Shown piece after piece: positions 51,490 through 61,710 of a stretch of 64,000 bases of DNA (position 1 is its first letter; the number at the start of each line of letters is the position of its first letter). The notes beneath the pieces were generated by a model. It ran no database searches and was not told where the DNA came from. It saw only the letters and a list, made by a program, of their open reading frames with translations. The position numbers and the translations under genes are program-made. This stretch comes from Silurus meridionalis (Eukaryota; Chordata; Actinopteri; Siluriformes; Siluridae): assembly GCF_014805685.1 (NCBI RefSeq), contig NC_060906.1:24882626-24946625 (forward strand), given 5' to 3'.

Positions 51490-52240
51490 GATACAACCGC
51501 AACTGTGCACCTACAACATCTGGAGCAGTTCAGAATCAATATTTGTCTAATAACAGGACAAAAACATAAAAATGTAAATAAAATTCAACCTACTCACCAG
51601 AGATGCAGACTCATAATGTGCAGCGCCCCCAGAGGCTGTAATCCAGTACTACTGCTTGTATTCACTGTTCTGGAAGTGGAGAAGTGGTTTCCCGAGTTTA
51701 GGCAAGCTAGCTAGCTTTGGGGGTTGGCCGACTTCCTCACGATATCTAGCTCTTCTTGAAAAGCTAGATATTTCTCTTTCTCTGTAGGCATAAAAAAGTC
51801 CAACTCTGATGTATTAATGTGTGCAGAGCTACACACGTGTTTTACCAGTTGAACTTGGCTGCAACAGTTTCCCTCTGACCAACCAATCAGAGGACAGAAA
51901 AATGCTGACGCTATTCTGGGCCAGCGAGCTGCCGTGTGAGGAAAATATGAAATCTGATTGGTAAAAGGAACAGATCCATTGCTAATATTCTCTGAGGTAA
52001 AAAGGCCAGCAGTACTGATTCTGAAGGCTCTGGGCAGATTAGATTGACATGGCAACACATAGAGGCTGAAATCTGATTGGACAAAAAAATCGACCATCCA
52101 CATACACGTACTGGAAGCAGTGCAGCCGAGAGAAACGCTACCACTTGAAGAGAATAAACTGTTGGAATAAATTAATACAATTTCATGGAACAAATATTAG
52201 AATTAAGGTTGTAAATGTAGGTCAGTGCTTCTGATAGTGT
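51490..52240. repeat. Unit segment shared with 2430-3178
   Basis: Same sequence as upstream of the LINE at 3179, here uninterrupted, giving the empty site of that LINE. It has a counterpart minus-strand frame at 51711-52193 with indels relative to 2646-3044. Confidence 0.5.
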
Positions 52241-52450
52241 TCAGACCAGCAGAGAAGGGTTTGCCCTGACGGCCCACCACTGGTGATCAGAAGGTCGGGG
52301 GTTCAAACCTTTTCAACATGGTCCTTAACCCTCTCTGCTCCAGGGGGACATAAAGCATGACTGACCCTGTGCTCTGACCCTCACAAGCTGGGAAATGTGG
52401 AAAAACTATTTCACTCTGCTGTAATGTACATGTGACCAACAAAAGCTTTT
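52240..52450 (+). mobile_element. tRNA-derived SINE copy
   Basis: Same family as 4377-4600: B-box-like GTCGGGGGTTCAAACC, then TCCTTAACCCTCTCTGCTCC and TTTCACTCTGCTGTAATG. Confidence 0.65.
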
Positions 52451-52949
52451 TCTCTAAATTTCGTCCTGAAGCACTTAAAGGCCCTTAGTATTTCTGGAGA
52501 AGTAGAAAATGGATGATGTTTACAGATGTGCAGGAGTCAATAATGTGTAACTAATTTAAAGTCTTTACAGAATTCATGATATTTAGCATCTTTATCAAAC
52601 TCCTAAACAAAAAACATTCCAAAATAAAAGTTTAAGAAGAATTTCACAAAAAAAAAAAATTATAATCTAAAAATCATGTGCACTATTTTAAGAGAAATGT
52701 TCATAAAAACATATAAATATCAATATAAACCTTTCATGAAAAAAAAATAAAGCAGGTTGTTTAACACAAATAAAATACATTATTCCACATCCATCATGTA
52801 AGATAAATTATTACACTAAACAGGTTTGGAAATAGTGATAAATTACAGCAATAAAAATGTTTTCTGATTAAAATATGACACGTTTGTCTACAAACTGGGG
52901 AATAATTCAATTTCTATTGATTTTCAAGTCTGAACTCATTTCTTTGGAT

Positions 52950-54330
52950 CTATTTGATTCGAACTTGTGCATAAACGTCTTCATGTCTCTGGTCTCTGGA
53001 TGTTCTGGAGGATGAAGGTTTCTTAGCAAAACTCACAGCTGCATAGTTCAAGACATCTTCATCATCAGCCTGATAAAGAACAAGAGGTGTTTATACACCA
53101 GAGTGGATTAAAGACTAAAAAGAATGAGTCCATTGATATTTAGTAAATGGTTTAGTAAAATTCTCTGTACATTGTGGATTGTAGGTCAGATGTGGATTTC
53201 TTTATCAGAATAGAATCACAGTGAATAGAAGACTGGATTACCTGATTGCTGCTGATTTCAGGCTTTCGTGATGAAGCACCTGAACAATAATATAGAAAAG
53301 GAAATTTTAAATGTAGAAAAAAATTCACATTTTGGTAAAAATTAAATAATAATAATTAAACAAACCTTTTCTATGATTTTTAAATAAAACTCCAACCAGA
53401 ACCATGATTACAATAACAGATATTATACTGAAGGTCATTAAGGCATAAAGAATCCAATGCTTTTCAGCTGAAATGATAAAAAATGTAAAACTTAATAAAT
53501 GATCTAATATTAATATTAACAGGGAAAATTCACTAATGAAAATTGTGTTATTGAAAATGAAAAGAAGATTATTCGAACAAAACGTACTCTTATGGTTTTC
53601 ATCACTGCTGGTTGAATTCTGGTGTGTAACAGAACCTGTGATCTTGTTTTCTGGTCCAGGTGAAGGACAGAGTTTCATCTCTTTATCTTTATAAATCAAT
53701 TAGAAAAGCAGCAGATGAACAGAAATGATAGTAAATATGAATAAAGTGAAATCCTCAACATTTACTGCATATGTACACATAATACTGGTTAAAGTGTTGA
53801 TCTGGAATTAGCAGCTTATCAGAGTCAAACTGTTTACCTTCAAATTGCAGACGTGTTCCAGATGTGAACTTTATTGTAGTTAACTCCATTTCTCCACAGA
53901 AATATTCTCCTCCATCATCTTCTCTCAGGTTCGTAATGTTGAGATCAAACTGATGCTCATTTACAGTAAAACTGAAGCGATTATCATTAAATCCATCAGT
54001 AAATGTGTAGTTATTTGTCCCGTAACGTTTTGCAAAAAACTGAGGCACTTTTCCAAAACTCTGTCTGTACCAGACTACTTTACTTTTGTCTGTGATCAGA
54101 CTGAGATCACACGCTATAGTTACATCTTCTCCACTCTTTACTGTTCTCACGTGAAGCTCCTTGATGTCAGATGTTTTTACTGTAAAAAGTGTGTGATATT
54201 TAATGGTTAATGATGTCAGTAAATGAGGTAAATATGTAATATTACTATTTGAAATAAAAGATTTGAAAATGTTCTCACCAGCTGTGCAGAGACAAAGCAG
54301 AGAGTAAAGCGCCACAAAGAGTGAGATCAT
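52950..54330 (-). CDS. NITR-like inhibitory Ig receptor, gene 4
   Basis: Exons on the minus strand: 54330-54279, 54179-53838, 53686-53588, 53467-53366, 53279-53242, 53069-52950. They join in phase to 250 residues. It has the same layout as genes 1 and 3: signal peptide, V domain (WYRQSFGKVPQFFAKRYGTN, DDGGEYFC, J-like FTSGTRLQF), stalk with Cys (KLCPSPGPE), membrane span (FSIISVIVIMVLVGVLF), and tail with ITIM LNYAAV and VYAQV. Copy-specific V changes include MELTT at the CDR3-like loop and T for A in the J-like motif. It is the cleanest inhibitory copy: canonical splice sites throughout and a GTACGT stalk donor. Function as an ITIM receptor is inferred from the family. Confidence 0.85.
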
Positions 54331-54450
54331 CGTTCCTGTTCAGACACAGTGATAGTGAGGAAATCAACTTGTGTGTTCAGTAGAAAAGCAGCTCTCACTC
54401 ACACCTGATTGGATGATTTGAAGCTGTGGACTGATCTGATTGGTTCATTC
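54331..54450 (-). promoter_or_regulatory. Proximal promoter of receptor gene 4
   Basis: Nearly identical to the promoters of genes 2 and 3; inverted CCAAT box at 54408-54412. Confidence 0.5.
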
Positions 54451-55484
54451 GCTCTAATGATATGTGAATCTCTCTTTGTGTTCTCGTCTCTTCTGATGCT
54501 GTGACGAGTCACATGACTATGCGGATATGATCTACTACAGCTTTATCAATCGTGTGAGCACATACAGGGTTTTAGGGTAAATATTAGACTTTTGGGGAAA
54601 ATGTCACCAGTGTTATTGAAGATGGAGACACTAGAAAAGTTTACCGTAGACTGATTGTGTACCCAAAGGCAGTTCAGAGGTCACTGATCTTGTGTCTGTT
54701 CATAAAAAAAATACAAACTTAAACCTTAGTGATGGAAAGAAATTTTCCAGATAGAATTAAAGCTTTTCTGCTGGTGGAACCAGAATAAATGTAAAGTCAC
54801 ACTCTCAGGAGGTGAGGGAGCAGTGGGAGAAGCCGGTTGATAAACTAGAATAAAGTCTTTAAAACATTAATTATAAAATGTTACAGGTGTTGAATGTGAT
54901 GAATTTGCATTAAAATGTTTTTGCCATCAACACTGATGTATGAGGAGGATGTTGTGTCCTGTATTATGGGTAGAGGGCGCTCTAAGGGATTGGATTCAGT
55001 ATTATAGTGGAATAATAGTGAGAAAGACACGAATGGAGAAGGCAACATGTGATGAGTTTGTGGTTAATGATCATTAAAAGAAAAGTTATCAGTCTGCTCT
55101 ATGCTGAGCTTCATGTCTACACTGTAGTCTTCCTCTACTACCACACATATTACAACTTTCAAGATAATGGACACGGCCTGTGGCTTTAAGATCTCTTCAG
55201 ATCCATGGTCCTCTTGAAAACTGTGGTCTGAGGTTTAGAAATATATTTCCAAGTAAAGCGCTGCACTTTAATGTTCAGTGATATTTCATGTCGCACTTCT
55301 GTATCTCCAAATATTTTCTGGTTCATTTGTATACACACAAATTAGCCATAACTTTAAATCCACACTCTATTATTGTGTAGCTTTTCCTTGTGCTCAGCCA
55401 AATAAACCTGCTCACGGACACACACTCACCAGTCTGAATCTTAGTCAGAGGATAAAACTGTAAACTAATATTCTATAAAGGGGG
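54451..55484. other. Unit spacer upstream of gene 4
   Basis: Matches 22190-24360 without the LINE. It supplies the uninterrupted reference for the LINE at 22530. No gene was seen. Confidence 0.5.
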
Positions 55485-55690
55485 AGTGGGAGCTCAGTGT
55501 TTAAAGCTCAGGGGTTCAAGCCTCGGTATCACCAAGCTGCCACTTTTGGGCCCTTGAGCAAGGCCCTCAACTCTCTGTGCTCCAGGGGTGTCGTATCATC
55601 TCTGACCCCAGCTTCTGAGCAAGCTGGGATATGTGAAAAAAGAATTTCACTGTGCTGTAATGTATATGTGATAAATAAAGGCTTTTCTAT
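55485..55690 (+). mobile_element. tRNA-derived SINE, nearly full copy
   Basis: GGGAGCTCAGTGTTTAAAGC head, AGGGGTTCAAGCCTCGG B box, GGGCCCTTGAGCAAGGCCCT body, and ATGTATATGTGATAAATAAA end. It is the closest relative of 38930-39178. Confidence 0.7.
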
Positions 55691-56259
55691 TAAGTAGCTG
55701 CTCAATGCTGCTCGTGTTTTAAGAATAGTTGATTTAGGCTCTTTGTTATAAGTCAGTGATTGTCAGAAATCAGAAGGTCCCAGATGTTGAGCTCTATGTT
55801 GTGCTCTATTTTAAATCACAGTGAGACCTTTAAAATTATACGAAACATGTAAAGGTAAAATTCATACATTCCTTCATGAAATAATTACAGTATGCAAGTA
55901 TATTAGTTTGAATTCCGGGAACTTCTAAATAACCTTTCCATGACCCGGCCGTATCCCCAGGAGGGAAAGAGGGGGCTTAAGGATGGGTGAGAGAGCAGCT
56001 GAACAGATGAGATGAATTAAAATGTTTATTGTTTTGTTGCATGGCAGATCTCGGGGTCTGACCTCATTGAGAGATCTGACCTTCATTACAGATTCCACAA
56101 GAACTCTGAAAGTGTGCTGTTGTATCTGACACCAAGATACGAGCTACAGATGAAAGCTGTTGCTTCCATGTATAAGGCTTTTTCTCCTGCATGTCCCACA
56201 GCTGCTTGTGATTTGGGGAATTCGGAGGCTGATTCATCTCCTTAAATTTCTTTGTCATT

Positions 56260-56420
56260 GTCCTCAAACCATCCCTGAGAAATGTGTTGAATTGTGAACA
56301 CTACAGTCAAAGTCTACCAAGAACTCGTCCTCCATGTTGAGGATGATTACCGGTGACAAAACTTGGGTGTACCAGTACGACCCTGAGATGAAGCAACAGT
56401 CTTCACACATCATCAAGGTA
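56260..56420 (+). pseudogene. mariner-like transposase fossil, unit 4
   Basis: Reads MLRMITGDKTWVYQYDPEMK followed by QQSS, the GDETWVYGYDPETK motif of mariner transposases that carries the first catalytic Asp (here changed to GDK). It is homologous to 40960-41245 but lacks its downstream part. Confidence 0.6.
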
Positions 56421-56919
56421 ACATTGTCAAAGTAACATCCATATAACCAGAAGGACAGGTTTTCAAGCAGAATGTGATGCCACACACTTGACCATCCAAA
56501 TGAAGATTCTTAAGACCAGGCCACCTTCCTCCATTCCTCCATGGTCCAATTCTGACACTAACATGTCCATTGCAGGAGCGTTGTGTGGTGTTTAAGGGTC
56601 AGCATGGGGTCTCTGACCACTCAGCTGTGTAGTCTGTGTTTTCTGATTACATTCTCTTAGACCCTGATACGTACCTCTGTATTCTGGAACACACCACAAA
56701 ACTTGCTTTTTGGAAGATGCTCTGACCCAGTTTTCAAGACATTACAAGCTGCCACCTGGTAAAGTTGCTCACATCCTTATGCTTTTCATCAACCCTTAAA
56801 TTTGATGTAGGAATCTAAACTTTCCTTACAGTAGAATATTTGGTCTCCTCATAATGGTATTCTTTAATGATGACATGACCCTTGAGCGATGCACTAATGA
56901 AAATAAAGTAATACAAATC

Positions 56920-58351
56920 CAGTGGGGCAAAAAAGTATTTAGTCAGCCACCAATTGTGCAAGTTCTCTACCATTTGAAAAAGACGAGAGAGGCCTGTAAT
57001 TTTCATCATAGGTACACTTCAATTATGAGAGACAAAATGATAAAAAAAAATATCTAGAGTTAGTGTTACCTGTATTAATGGCACCTGTTTAAACTCGTTA
57101 TCAGTATAAAAGACACCTGTCCACAATCTCAAACAGTCAGACCCCAAACTCCACTATGGCCAAGACCAAAGTGCTGTCAAAGAACACCAGAAAAAAAATT
57201 GTAGACCTGCACCAGGCTGGGAAGACTGAATCTGCAGTAGGTAAGCAGCTTGGTGTGAAGAAATCAACTGTGGAAGCAATTATTAGAAAATGGAAAACAT
57301 ATAAGACCACTGATAATCTCCCTAGATCTGGGGCTCCACGCAAGAACTCACCCCATGGGGTCAAAATTATCACAAGAACGATGAGCAAAAATCCCAGAAC
57401 CACTCGGGGGGGGGGGACCTGGGATATGACCTGCAGAGAGCTGGGGCCAAAGTAACAAAGGCTACCATCAGTAACACACTACGCCGCCAGGGACTCAAAT
57501 CCTGCAGTGCCAGATGTGTCCACCTGCTTAAGCCAGTACATGTCTGGGCTCGTCTGAAATTTGCTAGAGAGCATTTGGATGATCCAGAAGAGGATTGGGA
57601 GAATATCATATGGTCAAATTAAACCAAAGTAGAACTTTTTGGTAAAAACTCAACTTGTCATGTTTGGAGGAGAAAGAATGCTGAGTTGCATCCAAAGAAC
57701 ACCATACCTACTTTGAAGCATGGGGGTGGAAACATCATGCTTTGGGGCTGTTTTTGTGGCAAGGGACGCCTGATCCGTGTAAAGGAAAGAATGAATGGGG
57801 CCATGTATCATGAGATTTTGAGTGAAAACCTCCTTCCATCAGCAAGAGCATTGAAGATGAAACGTGGCTGGGTCTTTCAGCATGACAATGATCCCAAACA
57901 CACCACCCGGGCAAAGAAGGAGTGGTTTCGTAAGAAGCATTTCAAGGTCCTGGAGTGGCCTAGCCAGTCTCCAGATCTAAACCCCATAGAAAATATTTGG
58001 AGGGAGTTGAAAATCTGTGCTCTAGAGGAGATCTGCATGGAGGAATGGGCCAAACTACAGTGTGTAAAAACCTTGTGGAGACTTACAAAAAAAAGTTTGA
58101 TTTCTGTCATAGCCAACAAAGGGTATATAACAAAGTATTGAGATGAACTTTTGTTATTGACCAAATTCTTATTTTCCACCATAATTTGCAAATAAATTCT
58201 TAAAAAATCAGACAGTGTGATTTTCTGGATTTCTTTTTTCTTATTTTGTCTCATAGTTGAAGTGTACATATGATGAAAATTACAGGCCTCTCTCATCTTT
58301 AAGTGAAAGAACCTGCACAATCGGTTGACTAAATTCTTTTTTGCCCCACTG
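56920..58351 (+). mobile_element. Tc1-like transposon with long terminal repeats and TC target site
   Basis: Ends CAGTGGGGCAAAAAAGTATTT and AAATTCTTTTTTGCCCCACTG with inverted similarity reaching more than 100 bp inward (GTAATTTTCATCATAGGTACAC against its complement). The empty site ACAAATCTATTAAAAG is seen at 41815-41830, and TC, not TA, is duplicated at the insertion (56918-56919, 58352-58353). It carries one dead transposase. Confidence 0.85.
57156..58141 (+). pseudogene. Tc1 transposase, inactivated
   Basis: Starts [20 protein letters not shown] with a helix-turn-helix ([19 protein letters not shown]). The first break is in a G-run at 57405-57415. Then [20 protein letters not shown] continues in another frame. 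The first catalytic motif reads WSN-stop-TKVELFG, so the Asp codon is changed and the next codon is a stop. Later parts are intact ([43 protein letters not shown]), and a short deletion follows before [12 protein letters not shown]. It is a dead copy. Confidence 0.9.
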
Positions 58352-58359
58352 TCTATTAA

Positions 58360-59190
58360 AAGATAAACCTCCAGCAATGTAGCATGTGAGAAAGTAAACC
58401 TATGATTATAAGCTCCGCCCCCAAACCAGTCTACAAGCAGTCATGAGTTTGGACTCGAGAGTTGAGGCCGAGTGTGAAAATGTTCTTAAGACATTAATAG
58501 AAGTGTTAGTGGCTGCAGCAGTGTCTCTCATATGCAGGTGTTTCAGTTTAATAAAAACAGCATTGTGGTTTCTGAGTTTCTGAGACGGAGTGTTTCAGCA
58601 CCTCACACTGACCTGCTTCATGCAAACTTCATTAGTGACTATAATGAGAAGAATTTCAACTGCAGAATCCAGAATGAATCCAGTTCATCACCTCCACACA
58701 ATGAGTGTTAGCATTGGAATTTTCATTTCCTGTAACGAGTGTGTTGTAGTGACCTGCACATTCACACCAGTAGCAGAGATCTTTATCATACAATGGAAAA
58801 TGTCATGCACATAAAGAGGACCACAAACACCCCCCACACACACACACACACACACACACTCACATGCATGCTCATATACACACACACACAGACACACGCT
58901 CATACACACATATAGACACACACCACACTTTTTTCACACTTTTTTTCAGAAGAACAAGCTAATGTTAAACCCACATGACTGTTCCTTTAAGAGTTCATGC
59001 TCCGCCCACATCAACACTCCAACCAATCAAGTTGAGTTAAATATAAGTGATGTAAAGCTGCTAAAACCAGAACACACACTTCCACTGAACATGGATCCAG
59101 AGGCAATGCAGTTTTGAAAACTGAAATATTTCTACCAGGTTGTGATCAATTGAGAGTTAAAGCACAGATGATCTCATGCAAATTTATTTC
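58360..59190 (+). repeat. Conserved block X, copy 4
   Basis: Fourth copy of the 14865 block, directly after the Tc1 insertion, with both short frames, a (CA)n tract (58830-58860 and beyond) and the CCAATCAAG segment. It implies that a fifth duplication unit begins here. Confidence 0.5.
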
Positions 59191-59860
59191 ATTATTTATT
59201 TATGATTTTATTTTTGGTATCAGCACTCAAGCAGCGTATCTTCATGGATTTATACCTGCAAACGTGATGTCATTGTGATATGTGATTTATATCTGTGTAG
59301 GCCATCATGAAAAAAAAAAACGTAAGTAACATGTTGTGATGTCTGGAAGCCAACAATTTCACACACTCCCATGTTCACCACACCAAAAGATCTAGAGTGA
59401 GCACTACTCTGTTTCTATGTCCTGAGATGATGTAGATTGATGATGCGGAGTCGTTCTTACACATTTGGAGAGCATCGTGACACAGAAGAACTGGGCAGAG
59501 AAGGAAAGGCCGCTCCAAAGAATTTGTTTGGGAACTGGTGCTCCTCTTTAGCTGAGGGGGATCCCGAAACACTGACCAAGATTTACCCTTTGTATCCAAA
59601 TTTATGTCTGATCTCTGCCAGCTGTTGTGGGTCACGCTGCAAACCCGGACATGCGGGTCGTGAAACCAGAAGTGAGTGCCACGAGCCCAGAAGAACAGTT
59701 TTCATCTCCAGCCTGAGGTCAATGAGAGCCTCCCCAGCAGAGCTCACTCCAGATGCTGACATGGAGGCCTGCTCCTGCTGGAGGTGGTGCAGTAACCCAC
59801 ACCTGCCTCTTGAATATCAAACATCTTACATGACAAATGGAATTATATAAATTGTTTATA
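59191..59860. repeat. Conserved block Z, copy 4
   Basis: Shares AATTTGTTTGGGAACTGG and GGGGGATCCCGAAACAC with the other copies. Plus-strand frame 59437-59850 and minus-strand frame 59375-59635 remain partly open. The product is not recognised. Confidence 0.45.
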
Positions 59861-60999
59861 CATTGTATAGATAAAGAGAGAAATTATTCGGTTCTATTCT
59901 TCTTTAAGTTCCTTCCTTTTGAGTCTTTTTTCTCCTTAATGTCTCTTCATCCTTTCAGCTCAGGAAGATTCTCCTCACCACAGCCTCCTTTGGCTCATTC
60001 ATAAAAGAAAATGTTTTTCATATTTTTCAAATATATCTGGAAAATCTTAAATATTTCTGTAAAACATCTGGACTCCTAGACTGCAGCAGCACTTTTTTAT
60101 GTTCTGCATAATTAAGTTTGAATATATTTTATACAGGGGAGTCATTAAATGATTCATATCTACTAAAAGGTTTGATTCTACTGTAAATAAAACTAATTCT
60201 TTCTCTGTCATTATGTAGAGTGGAAACAGAACTCACACCGTTAGAACACAGTCTCTATCACAGTTCACATAAATACTGCTGTCAACATTCTACATAAAAC
60301 TTTAAAGATATTTTTATTAATGAACTTCTGCTCTGTTGGATTTTAGACTGAGATTCCAGCATGAAGACATTTGGACTGTAATTACTGAAAATAATTCAGT
60401 GTGAGTTGTTTCCTAAAACACACACACAAACCACAATGCTGTTTTTATTAAACTGAAACAACTGTATGTGAGTGAGTGCTGCTGCATCCACTAACACTTC
60501 TACACATGTGTTCAAAATGTTTTCACACTCGACCTGAACCCTCATAAGTCCTGTCTTAAGACTGCTTCTAGGTGTGTTTGGGGGCGGGGCTTAAAATTAC
60601 AGGTTTGCTTCACACAGAGAATCTGATTATTTACTATTAAAGTTTAGCTTTGAAATACTCTCTAATAATTATTTCTTAAATCTCAGGTACATGTTTTTAA
60701 TCACATGGAACAGCTGATTAAAAGCTAAAATAGTAGAATTGCTAATGATTATTTCTTTCCTGGCAGCGACTCTTCAGTAGTTTCCTGACTTGGTCTTGTG
60801 ATGAACCCACATTTACGTTTTGTTTTTCTATTTAATTATTTTATTTTGATTTGATTCTGTATTTTATTTTGTCATAAGGTCATCTATTTGTCTAATTAAG
60901 TACATGGCAATAACATAACGATAAGTAATATACAGTGATAAAGATATTATCAATGTTTAATCCTCTTATGCTTCGTTTGCATGGAGAGCAGAGAAAAGG
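59861..60999. other. Unit spacer entering retrotransposon flank
   Basis: Matches 17216-17960 up to about 60590 (GTGTTTGGGGGCGGGG), then becomes unique. The left boundary of the following retroelement LTR was not found. No gene was seen. Confidence 0.45.
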
Positions 61000-61608
61000 A
61001 AGAAACATAGAAAAGAGTTCATGAGCAGGTCAAAGAGTTCGGATACGGTCAAATGGCTAGTGATCATCTCAGCATGCTTTGTGATTGGTTCATTCTTGAT
61101 CACACGCGATAAAGCGTGAATTCGCGGAGAAGAACTTTCGGGAAGCGCGTTTTCGGTGGAATTACGGACAAGCTTGGGATGCACTTCATTGTCACGAGGG
61201 ACATGGTTGGACTATATATCTTCTCACTTTTTGGATCCCTTTCGTTGCACAGATATCGTGGACTTTCTCGGGAGTGGATACCATATTTTCTTTTTTGGGA
61301 TGTTTTCCAGGATTTTTCGCGCCATTACCATTTTGAAACAGTGACAGAGACACTACGTGCATGCATGTGCGGTAGGATAGTCGACATGGCCATGCCAAAA
61401 GGACAGTGAGATGTATCAACAGACTACTGGTAATGTTAATAAGTTTCAGGGGTGATTTGAATGTGAACCTTTTTGTTTTTGTTTTGTCTAAGATCTAAAA
61501 AAATGTAGTGAGTTGTAAACTTATCTCAAATGGGTTTCAGATAAATGGTTGAAACGGATTCATGACTCCATGCCTGTATTTGCTGCTTTCCTAGTACGTA
61601 ACAAAAAT

Positions 61609-61625
61609 TGGGGGCTTGTCCGGGA
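61609..61625 (+). promoter_or_regulatory. Primer-binding site, tRNA-Pro type
   Basis: TGGGGGCTTGTCCGGGA lies five bases after the presumed LTR end. It differs by one base from the classic tRNA-Pro primer site (TGGGGGCTCGTCCGGGA) used by many LTR elements. Confidence 0.8.
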
Positions 61626-61710
61626 GCTTTACCATTTTTACGAGTCATTTGCATTAAGTTAGCATTTATTGAATACAAGTGATTGTTTTTTTTTCTTTCC
61701 TCTCGTAATT

